From: Candidatus Tayloriibacteriota bacterium
Lineage (GTDB): Bacteria; Patescibacteriota; Minisyncoccia; Phycocordibacterales; PALSA-1337
NCBI GenBank assembly: GCA_003151615.1
Contig: PLXZ01000001.1
Location: 315,267 to 352,123 of the forward strand
DNA: 36,857 bases
Reading direction: 5' to 3'
Numbering within the stretch: position 1 is the first letter of the stretch; the number at the start of each line of letters is the position of its first letter. A model generated the notes under the pieces. That model saw only the letters and a program-made list of their open reading frames with translations, did not search any database and had not been told where the DNA came from. A program made the position numbers and the translations under genes. Below are positions 8,538 to 16,829 of the stretch, in pieces.

Positions 8538-9545
8538 ATGAATTCAAAAACAACTCCAAAAGATTTTTTCATGCATATGTTTGCCGCGATAGCGCTGTAT
8601 GTTTCGGCAATCGCCCTGATGAATCTGGTATTCGCGATCGTGAACAAAATTTTACCTGATGCTTTAGGCGGGTTTTTTGCAGCCAATTCGATTGTCTGGC
8701 CGGTTTCAGTGCTGGTTGTTCTTGTTCCATTGCTGTATGTGGCCGAATGGTTTATTTTCCGCGATATCATCAGAATGCCGCAGAAAAAAGACCTCTGGGT
8801 CCGAAGATGGCGCATCTATACGACCTTGTTTTTGACGGCACTCACCATGGCAGGGGATTTAATCGTACTTATTAATGTATATCTCAACGGGGAAATAACC
8901 GGACGATTTATTTGGAAAGTGCTGGTTGTCTTTGTCGTTTCCGCACTTATTTTTGCCTACTATATATTGTCACGCGTCGGGGCATTGCTTGGTCCGAAAA
9001 AAGCATGGAGAATTGTTTTGGCCTGGATTAGCGCCGTTTTAGTTTTCGCCGCAATTGTCGGTGGATTCATCATTGTCGGCTCTCCGGCCCAGCAAAGGGC
9101 TTTGCGTTTTGATGAAGGAAGAATCACCGACTTAACCAACATTCAATATCAGGTCCTGGATTATTGGCAGACAAATGCCAAGTTGCCGTTGTCGTTGATC
9201 GATCTCAACGACCATTTTACTGAATACGTCGCGCCAGTTGACCCTGAAACCGCATCTTCGTATGGATATGCTGTGTTGCCGAGCGTTCAATTTGACGGGC
9301 AAAGCGAACCGTCTTTTCAGCTGTGCGCGACGTTTGATTTGCCTTCCTCGGAAGATCCGTCTTTTGCTTCTCAAGCTCTTTCTGATTCGCCCATGATTCC
9401 CGGTAATGGTTTTGTCGGCGCAGTTGATGTTTCGGGCAATTCGACGGGTTGGCAACATTCGGCTGGCCATGCGTGCTTTGTCAGAATTATTAATCCGAAA
9501 CTATATCCCGCAAGGCAGCCCATTCCGTCTCCCGTCACGAATTAA
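8538..9545 (+). CDS. Five-TM membrane protein, DUF5671-like
   Basis: 335 residues from ATG 8538. A GTG at 8508 would add 10 residues but lies within the repeat element, so I prefer the ATG. Five hydrophobic segments fill about residues 10-190. They are followed by an extracytoplasmic C-terminal domain with the pattern ITDLTNIQYQVLDYWQ and a Gly/Pro-rich end. The membrane part resembles the DUF5671 proteins common in CPR genomes. The soluble tail, with a helix, a short-linker YWQTNAKLPLSLIDL segment and a cysteine-containing strand, resembles a pilin-like or sensor domain often attached to them. No enzymatic motif is visible. A terminator follows at 9583. Confidence 0.72.
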   Translation: MNSKTTPKDFFMHMFAAIALYVSAIALMNLVFAIVNKILPDALGGFFAANSIVWPVSVLVVLVPLLYVAEWFIFRDIIRMPQKKDLWVRRWRIYTTLFLTALTMAGDLIVLINVYLNGEITGRFIWKVLVVFVVSALIFAYYILSRVGALLGPKKAWRIVLAWISAVLVFAAIVGGFIIVGSPAQQRALRFDEGRITDLTNIQYQVLDYWQTNAKLPLSLIDLNDHFTEYVAPVDPETASSYGYAVLPSVQFDGQSEPSFQLCATFDLPSSEDPSFASQALSDSPMIPGNGFVGAVDVSGNSTGWQHSAGHACFVRIINPKLYPARQPIPSPVTN

Positions 9546-9582
9546 TTTCAAACCGATTCCCAACTGGCAATAAAATAAAAAA

Positions 9583-9617
9583 TGAGGTACAATCGTATCT
9601 CACTTTTTATTTTATTA
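9583..9617 (+). terminator. Rho-independent terminator overlapping the pyk promoter
   Basis: Stem TGAGGTAC - loop AATC - GTATCTCA (9583-9602, one G-U pair) followed by CTTTTTATTTTATT. The same bases contain TACAAT (9588-9593), with a weak -35-like CTGGCA 18 nt upstream, a plausible -10 for the next gene. Confidence 0.6.
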
Positions 9618-9642
9618 ATTTTACGAATAACCGAAAAAACAT

Positions 9643-11067
9643 ATGAATTTGGGAAAGAAAACAAAGATTGTCTGTACGATAGGGCCGGCGACGGAGAGCG
9701 AGCAGAAATTAACGGAATTGGTGGAAGCGGGAATGAACGTCATGCGCCTCAATTTCTCGCACGGTGATTTCGCTGAACACCAGGTTCGTGTTGACAACAT
9801 CCGAAAAGTCATCAAAAAAAGCGGCAAGACAGTCGGCATTCTCCAGGACCTTTCGGGACCAAAAATTCGCACGGGCGAATTCGTTGACGGCAAAATTACG
9901 TTGAAAGCCGGCCAGACATTCACATTCACTACCAATGCCGCTGAAAAAACGACCGGTACCGACAAACGCGTTTGGATCAACTATCCGCTTCTTCCAAAGG
10001 AAGTGAAGGTTGGCGGCTATATTCTCGTTCACGACGGTAAATTCAAGCTCCAGATCACTTCAATCAAAGGCAAAGATGTCGTTTGTAAAGTCATCGTTGG
10101 CGGTGAAATCAAGAGCAAACGCGGCGTCAATCTTCCGGGTGCATATTTGTCAGTGAGTTCTATTACAGACAAGGACCGCGTGGATATTGCTTTTGGAATC
10201 AAAAACAAGGTGGACTTTGTCGCCCTTTCGTTCGTGCGTCGCGCCGACGACATCATCGAACTCCGTGAAATGCTGAAGAAGGCAAAGTCAGACGCGATGA
10301 TCATCGCGAAAATCGAAACTCCGGAAGCTATTGAAAACATGGACGCCATTTTGGCGGTGACGGACGGAATCATGGTTGCGCGCGGAGACCTTGCCATTGA
10401 AATCCCTGCGGAAAATGTGCCATTTGCGCAAAAAGACATGATTCGAAAATGCGTGGCGCTCGGCAAACCTGTCATTACGGCCACGCAGATGCTTGAATCG
10501 ATGATTAAAAATGCAGTTCCGACGCGCGCGGAAGTTTCCGACATAGCAAACGCAATTATCGACGGAACCGACGCAATCATGCTTTCCGAAGAGACGACTC
10601 TTGGTGATTTTCCTGTCGAAGCCGTCAAAATGATGACACGCATTGCTCTCGAAATCGAAAAGGACATTAAAAAATACTGTGCTCCGTTCCATTACGACAA
10701 TTCAACCGAGATGACGGACATTATTTCACAGTCTGCGGTGCGTTTGGGTAATGAATTGGGTGCGAAATATCTCGTCGCCCTGACAAAATCCGGTTGGACG
10801 GCTCGCATGATTGCGCGCTACCGGCCGGGACAGACGATCTTGTCGCTCATGGGCAATCAGCGCGACGCGAACAAGCTTATCCTGAGCTATGGCTGTTATC
10901 CGGTCATTGTGCCTCATTTTGAAACTGCCGCTGACATCATGGATCTTGTCAGAAAAGTATCAGTCGGGCATCACTTTGCCAAAAAAGGCGATAAAGTCGT
11001 CATTGTCGCCGGAATGCCGGTCGGAAAGGCGAAGGGGACGAACATGGTTTTGGTAGAAACGATATAA
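9643..11067 (+). CDS. pyk: Pyruvate kinase
   Basis: 474 residues, full length for the family. It transfers phosphate from phosphoenolpyruvate to ADP, the last step of glycolysis, in the cytoplasm. Visible motifs: N-terminal KTKIVCTIGPAT, the RLNFSHG loop, LQDLSGPKIRTGEF, the catalytic-lysine region IIAKIETPEAIENMD, the metal and substrate site GIMVARGDLAIE, and the family signature ITATQMLESM...PTRAEVSDIANAIIDGTDAIMLSEET. A C-terminal allosteric-type domain with CxP-less sugar-phosphate features follows (ALTKSGWTARMIARYRPGQ). The start ATG 9643 lies in AAAAAACATATG, without a Shine-Dalgarno sequence. A strong terminator follows at 11159. In a reduced genome this is probably a main ATP-yielding step. 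Confidence 0.96.
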   Translation: MNLGKKTKIVCTIGPATESEQKLTELVEAGMNVMRLNFSHGDFAEHQVRVDNIRKVIKKSGKTVGILQDLSGPKIRTGEFVDGKITLKAGQTFTFTTNAAEKTTGTDKRVWINYPLLPKEVKVGGYILVHDGKFKLQITSIKGKDVVCKVIVGGEIKSKRGVNLPGAYLSVSSITDKDRVDIAFGIKNKVDFVALSFVRRADDIIELREMLKKAKSDAMIIAKIETPEAIENMDAILAVTDGIMVARGDLAIEIPAENVPFAQKDMIRKCVALGKPVITATQMLESMIKNAVPTRAEVSDIANAIIDGTDAIMLSEETTLGDFPVEAVKMMTRIALEIEKDIKKYCAPFHYDNSTEMTDIISQSAVRLGNELGAKYLVALTKSGWTARMIARYRPGQTILSLMGNQRDANKLILSYGCYPVIVPHFETAADIMDLVRKVSVGHHFAKKGDKVVIVAGMPVGKAKGTNMVLVETI

Positions 11068-11085
11068 ATCTGCGTTTTAGCGCCA

Positions 11086-11101
11086 CTTATCCACAGATAA
11101 G
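11086..11101. promoter_or_regulatory. Palindrome containing a consensus DnaA box
   Basis: CTTATC-CACA-GATAAG is a perfect 6-bp inverted repeat and includes TTATCCACA (11087-11095), which matches the DnaA-box consensus. Only one box is seen in this gap, so an origin is not supported; a regulatory or structural role is possible. Confidence 0.4.
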
Positions 11102-11140
11102 GGAACACTTATGTCGAGTATCCTTCTCGACAGATAAAGT
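11102..11140. repeat. Palindromic dispersed repeat, copy B
   Basis: Hairpin GTCGAG (11113-11118) - TATCCTT - CTCGAC (11126-11131). It is the inverted counterpart of the repeat at 8485: the 16-mer ACACTTATGTCGAGTA (11105-11120) is the reverse complement of 8496-8511. The two copies bracket the 8538-11067 gene pair. Confidence 0.6.
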
Positions 11141-11158
11141 TTTGATAAAGTTTTTGTG

Positions 11159-11184
11159 AAAAACGGCATTGATTGCCGTTTTTT
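11159..11184 (+). terminator. Rho-independent terminator of pyk
   Basis: AAAAACGGCA - TTGAT - TGCCGTTTTTT: a GC-rich 5-bp core (CGGCA/TGCCG) flanked by A and T runs, ending in a T tract just before the radC promoter. Confidence 0.85.
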
Positions 11185-11187
11185 CGA

Positions 11188-11202
11188 TGCTATAATCACT
11201 GC
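11188..11202 (+). promoter_or_regulatory. Leaderless extended -10 promoter of radC
   Basis: TGC-TATAAT (TATAAT at 11191-11196) ends 6 nt before ATG 11203, which predicts transcription starting at or next to the start codon. Confidence 0.7.
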
Positions 11203-11976
11203 ATGAATACAAAAACATTGGAAAATAAATTGCAAAACATTAAATCGCCGTACGTGATTCGCGACACAGATCTGCTTCTGGACGTCGCACCTGGCGAGCG
11301 AAAATATGTCCTCAAGGTCCGCGATTTGCCGACTGACGACAAACCGCGTGAGAAATTAGTTCAGCAAGGTCCCGAGGCTTTATCCATAAACGAACTTTTG
11401 GCCATTGTATTGGTGACCGGCACAACAAAAGAAGGCGTCTTGGAAATGTCACACCGCGTGTTACGGGAATACGGAGAAAAAGCCATTATTGCCGAGCGTT
11501 CTCCCGAAAAATTAGCTGCTGAAATGGATATCCCTCTGGGCAAGGCCTGCCAGATTGTCGCAGTCGGGGAATTGGGTCGGAGGTTTTACGAGAAAAACGC
11601 GTCCGGATTTTCCGTCATCCGCAGTGCAAAAGACGTTTACGACCACGTCAATGACATGCATAATTTGCCGAAGGAATATCTCCGTGGACTGTATTTAAAT
11701 ACCCACAATCAAATCATTCACGACGAGGTCATCTCCATCGGCACTATTAATTCCAATATCGTCCATCCGCGCGAAGTTTTCCGCCCAGCCGTCGAATATA
11801 ATGCCGTTGCAATTGTTTTGGTACACAATCATCCTTCAGGCGTTGTCACTCCGTCGGATCAGGATGTTGAAATTACCAACCAGCTTGTTCAGGCAGGAAA
11901 AATTATGGGTGTGCATGTGCTCGACCACGTCATCATTACGAAAGACGCGTACAAAAGCATTGATGCCGAATATTAA
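11203..11976 (+). CDS. radC: RadC-family JAB/MPN-domain protein
   Basis: 257 residues. The N-terminal part (about 40-110) is the helix-hairpin-helix-like UPF0758 region (DKPREKLVQQGPEALSINE, LLAIVLVTGTTKEG). The C-terminal JAB1/MPN metalloprotease-fold domain carries the metal-binding motif HNHPSGVVTPSDQD, preceded by the conserved GTINSNIVHPREVF. A DNA-repair role was historically assigned but the molecular function of the family is not settled. The start at 11203 is chosen because the -10 box ends 6 nt upstream; an in-frame start at 11173 lies inside the terminator and promoter. Confidence 0.93.
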   Translation: MNTKTLENKLQNIKSPYVIRDTDLLLDVAPGERKYVLKVRDLPTDDKPREKLVQQGPEALSINELLAIVLVTGTTKEGVLEMSHRVLREYGEKAIIAERSPEKLAAEMDIPLGKACQIVAVGELGRRFYEKNASGFSVIRSAKDVYDHVNDMHNLPKEYLRGLYLNTHNQIIHDEVISIGTINSNIVHPREVFRPAVEYNAVAIVLVHNHPSGVVTPSDQDVEITNQLVQAGKIMGVHVLDHVIITKDAYKSIDAEY

Positions 11977-11992
11977 TTGAAGTTGCCGTTTT

Positions 11993-14014
11993 TTACTGGC
12001 ATAAAACCGAGAGCAATTTTGAAACAGAGAGCGTCGCGACTCCGGTTACCGAATCCGCGCCGCCGTAGTACATAAAAAGAGTGTCTTTGCGGATGACTGC
12101 GCCGCAAGGGAATACGACGTTGCCGACCTGGCCCCTGAGCTCGTAGTCCATTTCAGGGGACAGGAGAGCGTCGGTGGTCCGGGCAATGACTTCCGTAGGG
12201 TCTTTCAGGTCAAGGAGGGCCGCTCCGACGCGGTATATGTTCCTTTCCGATATGCCGTGATATATGAGCAGCCAGCCTTTTTTTGTTTTGATTGGTGGAG
12301 CGGATATACCGATTTTTCGTTCATCCCACATGCCGGGTCGCGGACGGAGAATTTCGATGCATTTATTTATTTTCTCGTTTTTGAAGTCGAGGCTGTTGAA
12401 GTAATCGGCGCAGATATTCGTGCCGACGCGGTGGAATACCAGATACTTCATGCCGCCGTTTATTCCGCTTGCGGTTTTTACTTTTTCAGGCAGGAGGCAG
12501 CTGTCCTTGTCATCGACTTGCGTCGGGCTTATCAAATACGGCTTGTCCCAGTTCCATTTTTGGGCGATGAAATCTTTCACTGAAATACCGGTGACGGCGA
12601 TTGCCGGCATATCGATGCCGTCGTACGCGGTGTAGGTCATGTACAGCCGTTCGCCGATTTTAACGATGCGAGGGTCCTCGCAGCCGCTGTTGCCGCCCGG
12701 CACGCGCTTCATTTCAAAAGGTTCGCGCGGCACATATATCGGCTCGGGAAGGCGTTTTGTAATATGCAGGCCGTCGGTGCTTTCCGCGTATCCGACTGTT
12801 GAAGTATTGTCGTTGGACATGGCACGGTAGAGAATGCGAACTTTGCCCCCGATATCGATTGCCGCGGGATTAAAGACAGCTTTTGATTCCCACGAAAGTT
12901 CAGTCGGCTTCAAAATCGGATTTTCGCCGGAACGGACGACAAGTTCCGCGGCCGATGTAGGAATCATGCTGTCGAGAAGATCGTCGAGATTCACATGCGC
13001 CCGCGCACAGGTCGTATCAGCCGCTCCGTAATATATTTCAAGAGTTTGATTTTTGCCCGTACCTCTCAGAAAGCCGCCGGAAGGGAAGGCAACGCCGGGT
13101 ACGAAACCGTATTCCTCGTATATTTCTTCGGGAGCGACGATTGGCCCCTTTGTTTTGCCGATGACCATTTCAGGATTTTCGAGGTCAAGAAGAAGAGCTT
13201 CAATTCCGAAGACTTTTTGCTGGCCGTCGAAATAATGCTGGATATGGGAATAAATGAAAAGCCAACCTTTTTTGGTTTTGATCGGCGGGGCGCCGATTTC
13301 GGTATGGTCGCTTGGAAAACGGCGCATGTCCAGGACGTTTGACGCGGAATGGCCGCCTGTGCTCCCGTTTGCTCCTGTTGAATTTAATTTCGCATACCAT
13401 TGTGCCCAGGCGTTTTCGTCCCACAAGTCTTCCATGCGGTCGAAATAGGCGAATGCGATTTTTGCCGGCGGCATGTCCGTGTTTACCGTGAGGGCGACGA
13501 GGATTTTTCCGTTAATTCGCTCCGGAAAGAGAATCATAGCCTTGGCATTGAACGGCGTGACAAGATGCTTTTCCTGAATTGTCTTGAAATCCTCGGTTAT
13601 TGCGACGGCGACTTTTATGCCGGCTGCGTTAAAGGGGAAATTCGAAAGCGCGGTGTAAAAAATATAATATTTTCCTTCGAAAAAAGTGACGCGCGGATCC
13701 TCGCAACCGAACTGTTCCCAGGGCAATTGGGGCTCTATCAGTTTCCGTCGGTTTTCAAAGTGGATGCCATCCTTGCTGTCCGCATAACCGACTACTGACA
13801 AATGCTCGGGTCCTTTCAAAGGCCCGGCTGATTCGGCCGGTCCCATGGCCCGGTAGACGCAGCGGGTATGGCTGTTTTCGCTATTATTCTTTCCTGTTTT
13901 TCCTCCGATTTTTCCCTGAATCGGGCACCAATTAAAGGCCGCTACCGACTCCCACAGGTTTTCTTTGGTCGGGACGAGCAGGGGATTGTGCCGGGATTTT
14001 TTTACAACAAACAT
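11993..14014 (-). CDS. Tandem GH130-type mannoside phosphorylase-like protein
   Basis: 673 residues forming two GH130-like five-bladed propeller domains (about 1-340 and 350-673). Each keeps the family hallmark around the catalytic Asp: FGCEDPRVTF in domain 1 and SGCEDPRIVK in domain 2. Each also has the late motifs GAPPIKTKKGWLFIYS or SAPPIKTKKGWLLIYHG, and a closing YYGAAD or YYGGAD. GH130 enzymes split beta-mannosides, usually by phosphorolysis giving mannose-1-phosphate. Most are single-domain, about 320-400 residues, so the duplication is unusual. There is no signal peptide, so it should be cytoplasmic. The start overlaps the upstream GH130-like gene by 13 nt, which suggests translational coupling. 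Substrate is unknown; hydrolases also occur in the family. Confidence 0.85.
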   Translation of the reverse strand: MFVVKKSRHNPLLVPTKENLWESVAAFNWCPIQGKIGGKTGKNNSENSHTRCVYRAMGPAESAGPLKGPEHLSVVGYADSKDGIHFENRRKLIEPQLPWEQFGCEDPRVTFFEGKYYIFYTALSNFPFNAAGIKVAVAITEDFKTIQEKHLVTPFNAKAMILFPERINGKILVALTVNTDMPPAKIAFAYFDRMEDLWDENAWAQWYAKLNSTGANGSTGGHSASNVLDMRRFPSDHTEIGAPPIKTKKGWLFIYSHIQHYFDGQQKVFGIEALLLDLENPEMVIGKTKGPIVAPEEIYEEYGFVPGVAFPSGGFLRGTGKNQTLEIYYGAADTTCARAHVNLDDLLDSMIPTSAAELVVRSGENPILKPTELSWESKAVFNPAAIDIGGKVRILYRAMSNDNTSTVGYAESTDGLHITKRLPEPIYVPREPFEMKRVPGGNSGCEDPRIVKIGERLYMTYTAYDGIDMPAIAVTGISVKDFIAQKWNWDKPYLISPTQVDDKDSCLLPEKVKTASGINGGMKYLVFHRVGTNICADYFNSLDFKNEKINKCIEILRPRPGMWDERKIGISAPPIKTKKGWLLIYHGISERNIYRVGAALLDLKDPTEVIARTTDALLSPEMDYELRGQVGNVVFPCGAVIRKDTLFMYYGGADSVTGVATLSVSKLLSVLCQ

Positions 14015-16011
14015 GGCGTAATTTTTAAATGGGGTTGGCGATCGCGGAGCAAGCTTTCAACAAGTTCGTTTACGGGAACAGTGGCCACGCAGGTGACCAT
14101 GTCGGCACCGCCATAGTATATATGAAGCATGCCGTCGATATCAACGGCTCCTCCGGGATAGACGATTCCCGATTTGCCACGTCCGCCCTCATAGCTGTTT
14201 TCATACTGTTCATCGGGTTCCAAAATTGGTTTGCGGCTGCGGGCGATTGCTTTCCATGGTTGTTTCAAATCCAAAAGCATCGCTCCGATTTTATATTTCG
14301 AAGAATCCTGCCTATCAACTGCCGAATAGATGGCGAGCCAGCCGTGCGGTGTCCGTATCGGAGCCGTACCCATGCTCATTTTCTGGCTGTCCCAGTAGGA
14401 GCGTCGCGGTCTAATGGAATAGAGATTTCGAAGCCATCGTTTTCCTTCGCCGAATTCCAGTTTCGGCACAAGGTCGACCATGATATTCGGCCAAACGCGG
14501 TGAAAGACGACATATTTCTCCGTGCCGTCTTCGTCGATAATTTTTTCCGGCAATATTACGACGCTCTTGCTGCCGACATTTGGCGGGGACATCAGTTGCG
14601 GCTTTGCCCACTTCCATTTTTTATTCAAAAAGTCCTTTTTGCCAATTGAAGTGAGCGCGCTCCTCATCGGCCAGCCGCCGTCATGGGCGACGAATGTCAT
14701 GTAAACTCTTCCGTCAATGTTCGTTGCTTTCGGATCCTCACAGCCGCCCCAGCTTCCGCCGGAAGAAAAAAGAGACATGTCCTCGCCGTCGGCCAAATCG
14801 GGAATTTCGTGCTTGTGAAGGGAATAGACCGGCTTTACTCCGCGTTCGCTGATTCGTACGCCGTCGGTCGTGGCCGCATGTCCGATGCGCGACCAGCCGT
14901 CGTTTCCGACGGCGCGGTAGAGCAGATGAACCTTTCCGTCCAGACGTACAACCGCCGGGTTAAAAACTCCGTCATATTCCCAGCCCTTTTGGGACGGCTT
15001 CATGATCGGATTTTCCGGCGCACGCTTTGCCCGCGTCACGCGTCCGCTTTTATGGTCGGCAATATGCTCCAGAGGGAATTCAAACAGATGGATTTTCCCG
15101 GCCTTGTCGGAGAAATAAAAACGGACACCGTGCATAGTGTATTCCTTTTTCGACTTGCTTTTTGGGTCCATTTCCGGATGTATCGGGGTGACTCCGATGA
15201 ACGAAATCTGTCCGTCGCTTTCGACCGATATTTCCATGAGCGGCAGTTCCGTTTGCCATATGAGCTGGGTCGGATTCTTACTCGAAAAGAGGGCGCAGCC
15301 GATTTTAACGAAATGCTCGTCGCCGATTTTCTTGTTATGCAAATGGTCGTCGATGAGGATGTCGGCTTTCATCCGCGATTCATAAAAAAGGGCGATGCCT
15401 CCGCCGGCAATGATGCCGTCCGGCACTGCGATTGCACCGACGATGTTGAAAGGCAGGCCTTCGAAAAAATTCCAGTGCGGCGCGCGGGCGGGAAAAACAA
15501 TTTTCCACGAGCGCAAATTTTGCGAAATGGCGGTTTCAATTTGGCCGCCGTTTGAATAAATGACGTCGCCGGCGCCGTCTTCCAATTCAGGAATCAAAAT
15601 TCCGGGCTTCTTCACTTCCTTGACGGTTCCTCCGACGACCCAGGTGATAAAATCCTCGGTCGAAGCGTACGCGAACTCGGGACCATGCGTACCCTGACGC
15701 ACATATGCCAAAGTCATGTCGTCATCGTGGCAGAAAAATTTAAAGTCACGGCAGTGGGCAAGATTTTCGTCAACTTTTTTTCCACGCGGTCCGATGCGGA
15801 CGAGATGCGCATGTTCGGGTTTGCCGGTGAAGACGCTTTCTCCGTGTCCGCGAACGATTGCGAGCCCGTGTTCGCGCGGCTCTTTTTTTCCACGAATAAT
15901 CTTCATCAGAAGAAAGACTTCCTTTTTATGATAGCCGACCGCGAGAGGTATTTTTTGTGAATGAGCGTCAGGAGTTATGCCAATTTTTTTAGTTTTTTTT
16001 ATAGGAGCCAT
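14002..16011 (-). CDS. GH130-type glycoside phosphorylase-like protein with divergent N-terminal propeller
   Basis: 669 residues. The C-terminal half (about 335-669) is a recognisable GH130 domain: ENPIMKPSQKGWEYDGVFNP, LLYRAVGNDG, GGCEDPKATNIDGRVYMTF, TAPIRTPHGWLAIYS and the closing YYGGAD. The N-terminal half (about 40-320) has propeller-like strands (DDDMTLAYVRQG, GGGIALFYESRMK) but lacks the CEDP motif, so it looks catalytically degenerate. It is the first gene of a two-gene unit and overlaps the next GH130-like gene. A weak -10 TACGTT ends 6 nt upstream of the start. It diverges from the phosphomannomutase-like gene, consistent with a shared mannose pathway. Confidence 0.82.
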   Translation of the reverse strand: MAPIKKTKKIGITPDAHSQKIPLAVGYHKKEVFLLMKIIRGKKEPREHGLAIVRGHGESVFTGKPEHAHLVRIGPRGKKVDENLAHCRDFKFFCHDDDMTLAYVRQGTHGPEFAYASTEDFITWVVGGTVKEVKKPGILIPELEDGAGDVIYSNGGQIETAISQNLRSWKIVFPARAPHWNFFEGLPFNIVGAIAVPDGIIAGGGIALFYESRMKADILIDDHLHNKKIGDEHFVKIGCALFSSKNPTQLIWQTELPLMEISVESDGQISFIGVTPIHPEMDPKSKSKKEYTMHGVRFYFSDKAGKIHLFEFPLEHIADHKSGRVTRAKRAPENPIMKPSQKGWEYDGVFNPAVVRLDGKVHLLYRAVGNDGWSRIGHAATTDGVRISERGVKPVYSLHKHEIPDLADGEDMSLFSSGGSWGGCEDPKATNIDGRVYMTFVAHDGGWPMRSALTSIGKKDFLNKKWKWAKPQLMSPPNVGSKSVVILPEKIIDEDGTEKYVVFHRVWPNIMVDLVPKLEFGEGKRWLRNLYSIRPRRSYWDSQKMSMGTAPIRTPHGWLAIYSAVDRQDSSKYKIGAMLLDLKQPWKAIARSRKPILEPDEQYENSYEGGRGKSGIVYPGGAVDIDGMLHIYYGGADMVTCVATVPVNELVESLLRDRQPHLKITPCLL

Positions 16012-16060
16012 TGTGAGAACGTACGCGTTATATTACAATTGTACAACATTATATATTTCT
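16012..16060. promoter_or_regulatory. Divergent mannose-module promoter region with a palindrome
   Basis: A 49-nt gap between divergent starts. It contains the perfect palindrome TACAATTGTA (16034-16043), a candidate operator, and AT-rich -10-like sequence (TATATATTT, about 16049-16057) just before the plus-strand ATG. A TACGTT box lies 6 nt before the minus-strand ATG. A shared regulator is inference. Confidence 0.45.
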
Positions 16061-16816
16061 ATGGAACACCACAAAATCGTCATTTTCGACCTCGACGGCA
16101 CTCTTTCCGAAAGCAAAATCGCGATTGACCGGGAAATGGCTGATTTACTGTGCGAATTGCTCAAAAAAAAGAGGGTGGCAGTCATTTCCGGCGCTTCTTT
16201 TGAACAATTTGAGAAGCAATTTTTGTCGAATCTGCCGTGTCCGCCGGTGAATTTGTCGGTTTTACCGGCGAATGGCAGTGCTTTTTTGGAATATAAGGCT
16301 GGCGAATGGCAGACGGTCTACGAGAAAAAGCTGTCCGACATGCAAAAAGTTTTGATTCGCACGGCGATGGATTCCGTTTTAAAAAAATACGCGGATTTGA
16401 TTCCGGAAAAAACATACGGTGAACGGCTCGCAGACATCGGTCTCGGTATGACATTTTCAGCGCTCGGTCAGGAGGCGCCTCTCGATGAAAAACAGAAATG
16501 GGATCCTGACCATGCGAAGCGCACAAAAATTGTCGCTGATCTTCAGCCGCTTCTGCCCGATATCGAAATGACCATCGGAGGAACCACATCGATCAATATC
16601 ACGGTCAAAGGCGCGGACAAGAAAAATGCGATTCTGGCTCTCGCCGAACATTTTGCCGTTTCAAAAGGCAAGTTGGCGGCCGACATTTTATATATCGGTG
16701 ATTCATTGTTTGTGGGAGGCAATGATTATGGCGCAATTGCTTCCGGTGTCGCCACCCAGAAAGTCTCCGGCCCTGCCGATACAAAAAAGATTATTCGCGA
16801 TATACTTAAGGCATAA
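16061..16816 (+). CDS. Phosphomannomutase-like HAD-IIB protein
   Basis: 251 residues from ATG 16061. HAD motif I is VIFDLDGTLSESK (D10 nucleophile, D12 acid/base). A cap region and a C-terminal catalytic section follow, with DILYIGDSLFVGGNDYGAI as the Mg-binding acidic motif. The arrangement and length match the eukaryotic-type phosphomannomutase (PMM) and HAD-IIB phosphatase group, not the alpha-D-phosphohexomutase family typical of bacteria. The next gene is a mannose-6-phosphate isomerase-like cupin, and the divergent genes are GH130 phosphorylases. Conversion of mannose-1-phosphate to mannose-6-phosphate is therefore the best prediction. A plain sugar-phosphate phosphatase cannot be excluded. 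Confidence 0.8.
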   Translation: MEHHKIVIFDLDGTLSESKIAIDREMADLLCELLKKKRVAVISGASFEQFEKQFLSNLPCPPVNLSVLPANGSAFLEYKAGEWQTVYEKKLSDMQKVLIRTAMDSVLKKYADLIPEKTYGERLADIGLGMTFSALGQEAPLDEKQKWDPDHAKRTKIVADLQPLLPDIEMTIGGTTSINITVKGADKKNAILALAEHFAVSKGKLAADILYIGDSLFVGGNDYGAIASGVATQKVSGPADTKKIIRDILKA

Positions 16817-16829
16817 AAAAACGGATCAA

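Noticed and set aside
11060-11160. Replication origin
   Set aside because: Only one DnaA box was found, and no dnaA/dnaN/rpmH neighbourhood.
14683-15555. Plus-strand 290-codon frame opposite the GH130 gene
   Set aside because: The minus frame has GH130 motifs and a coupled neighbour; the plus frame has no domain.
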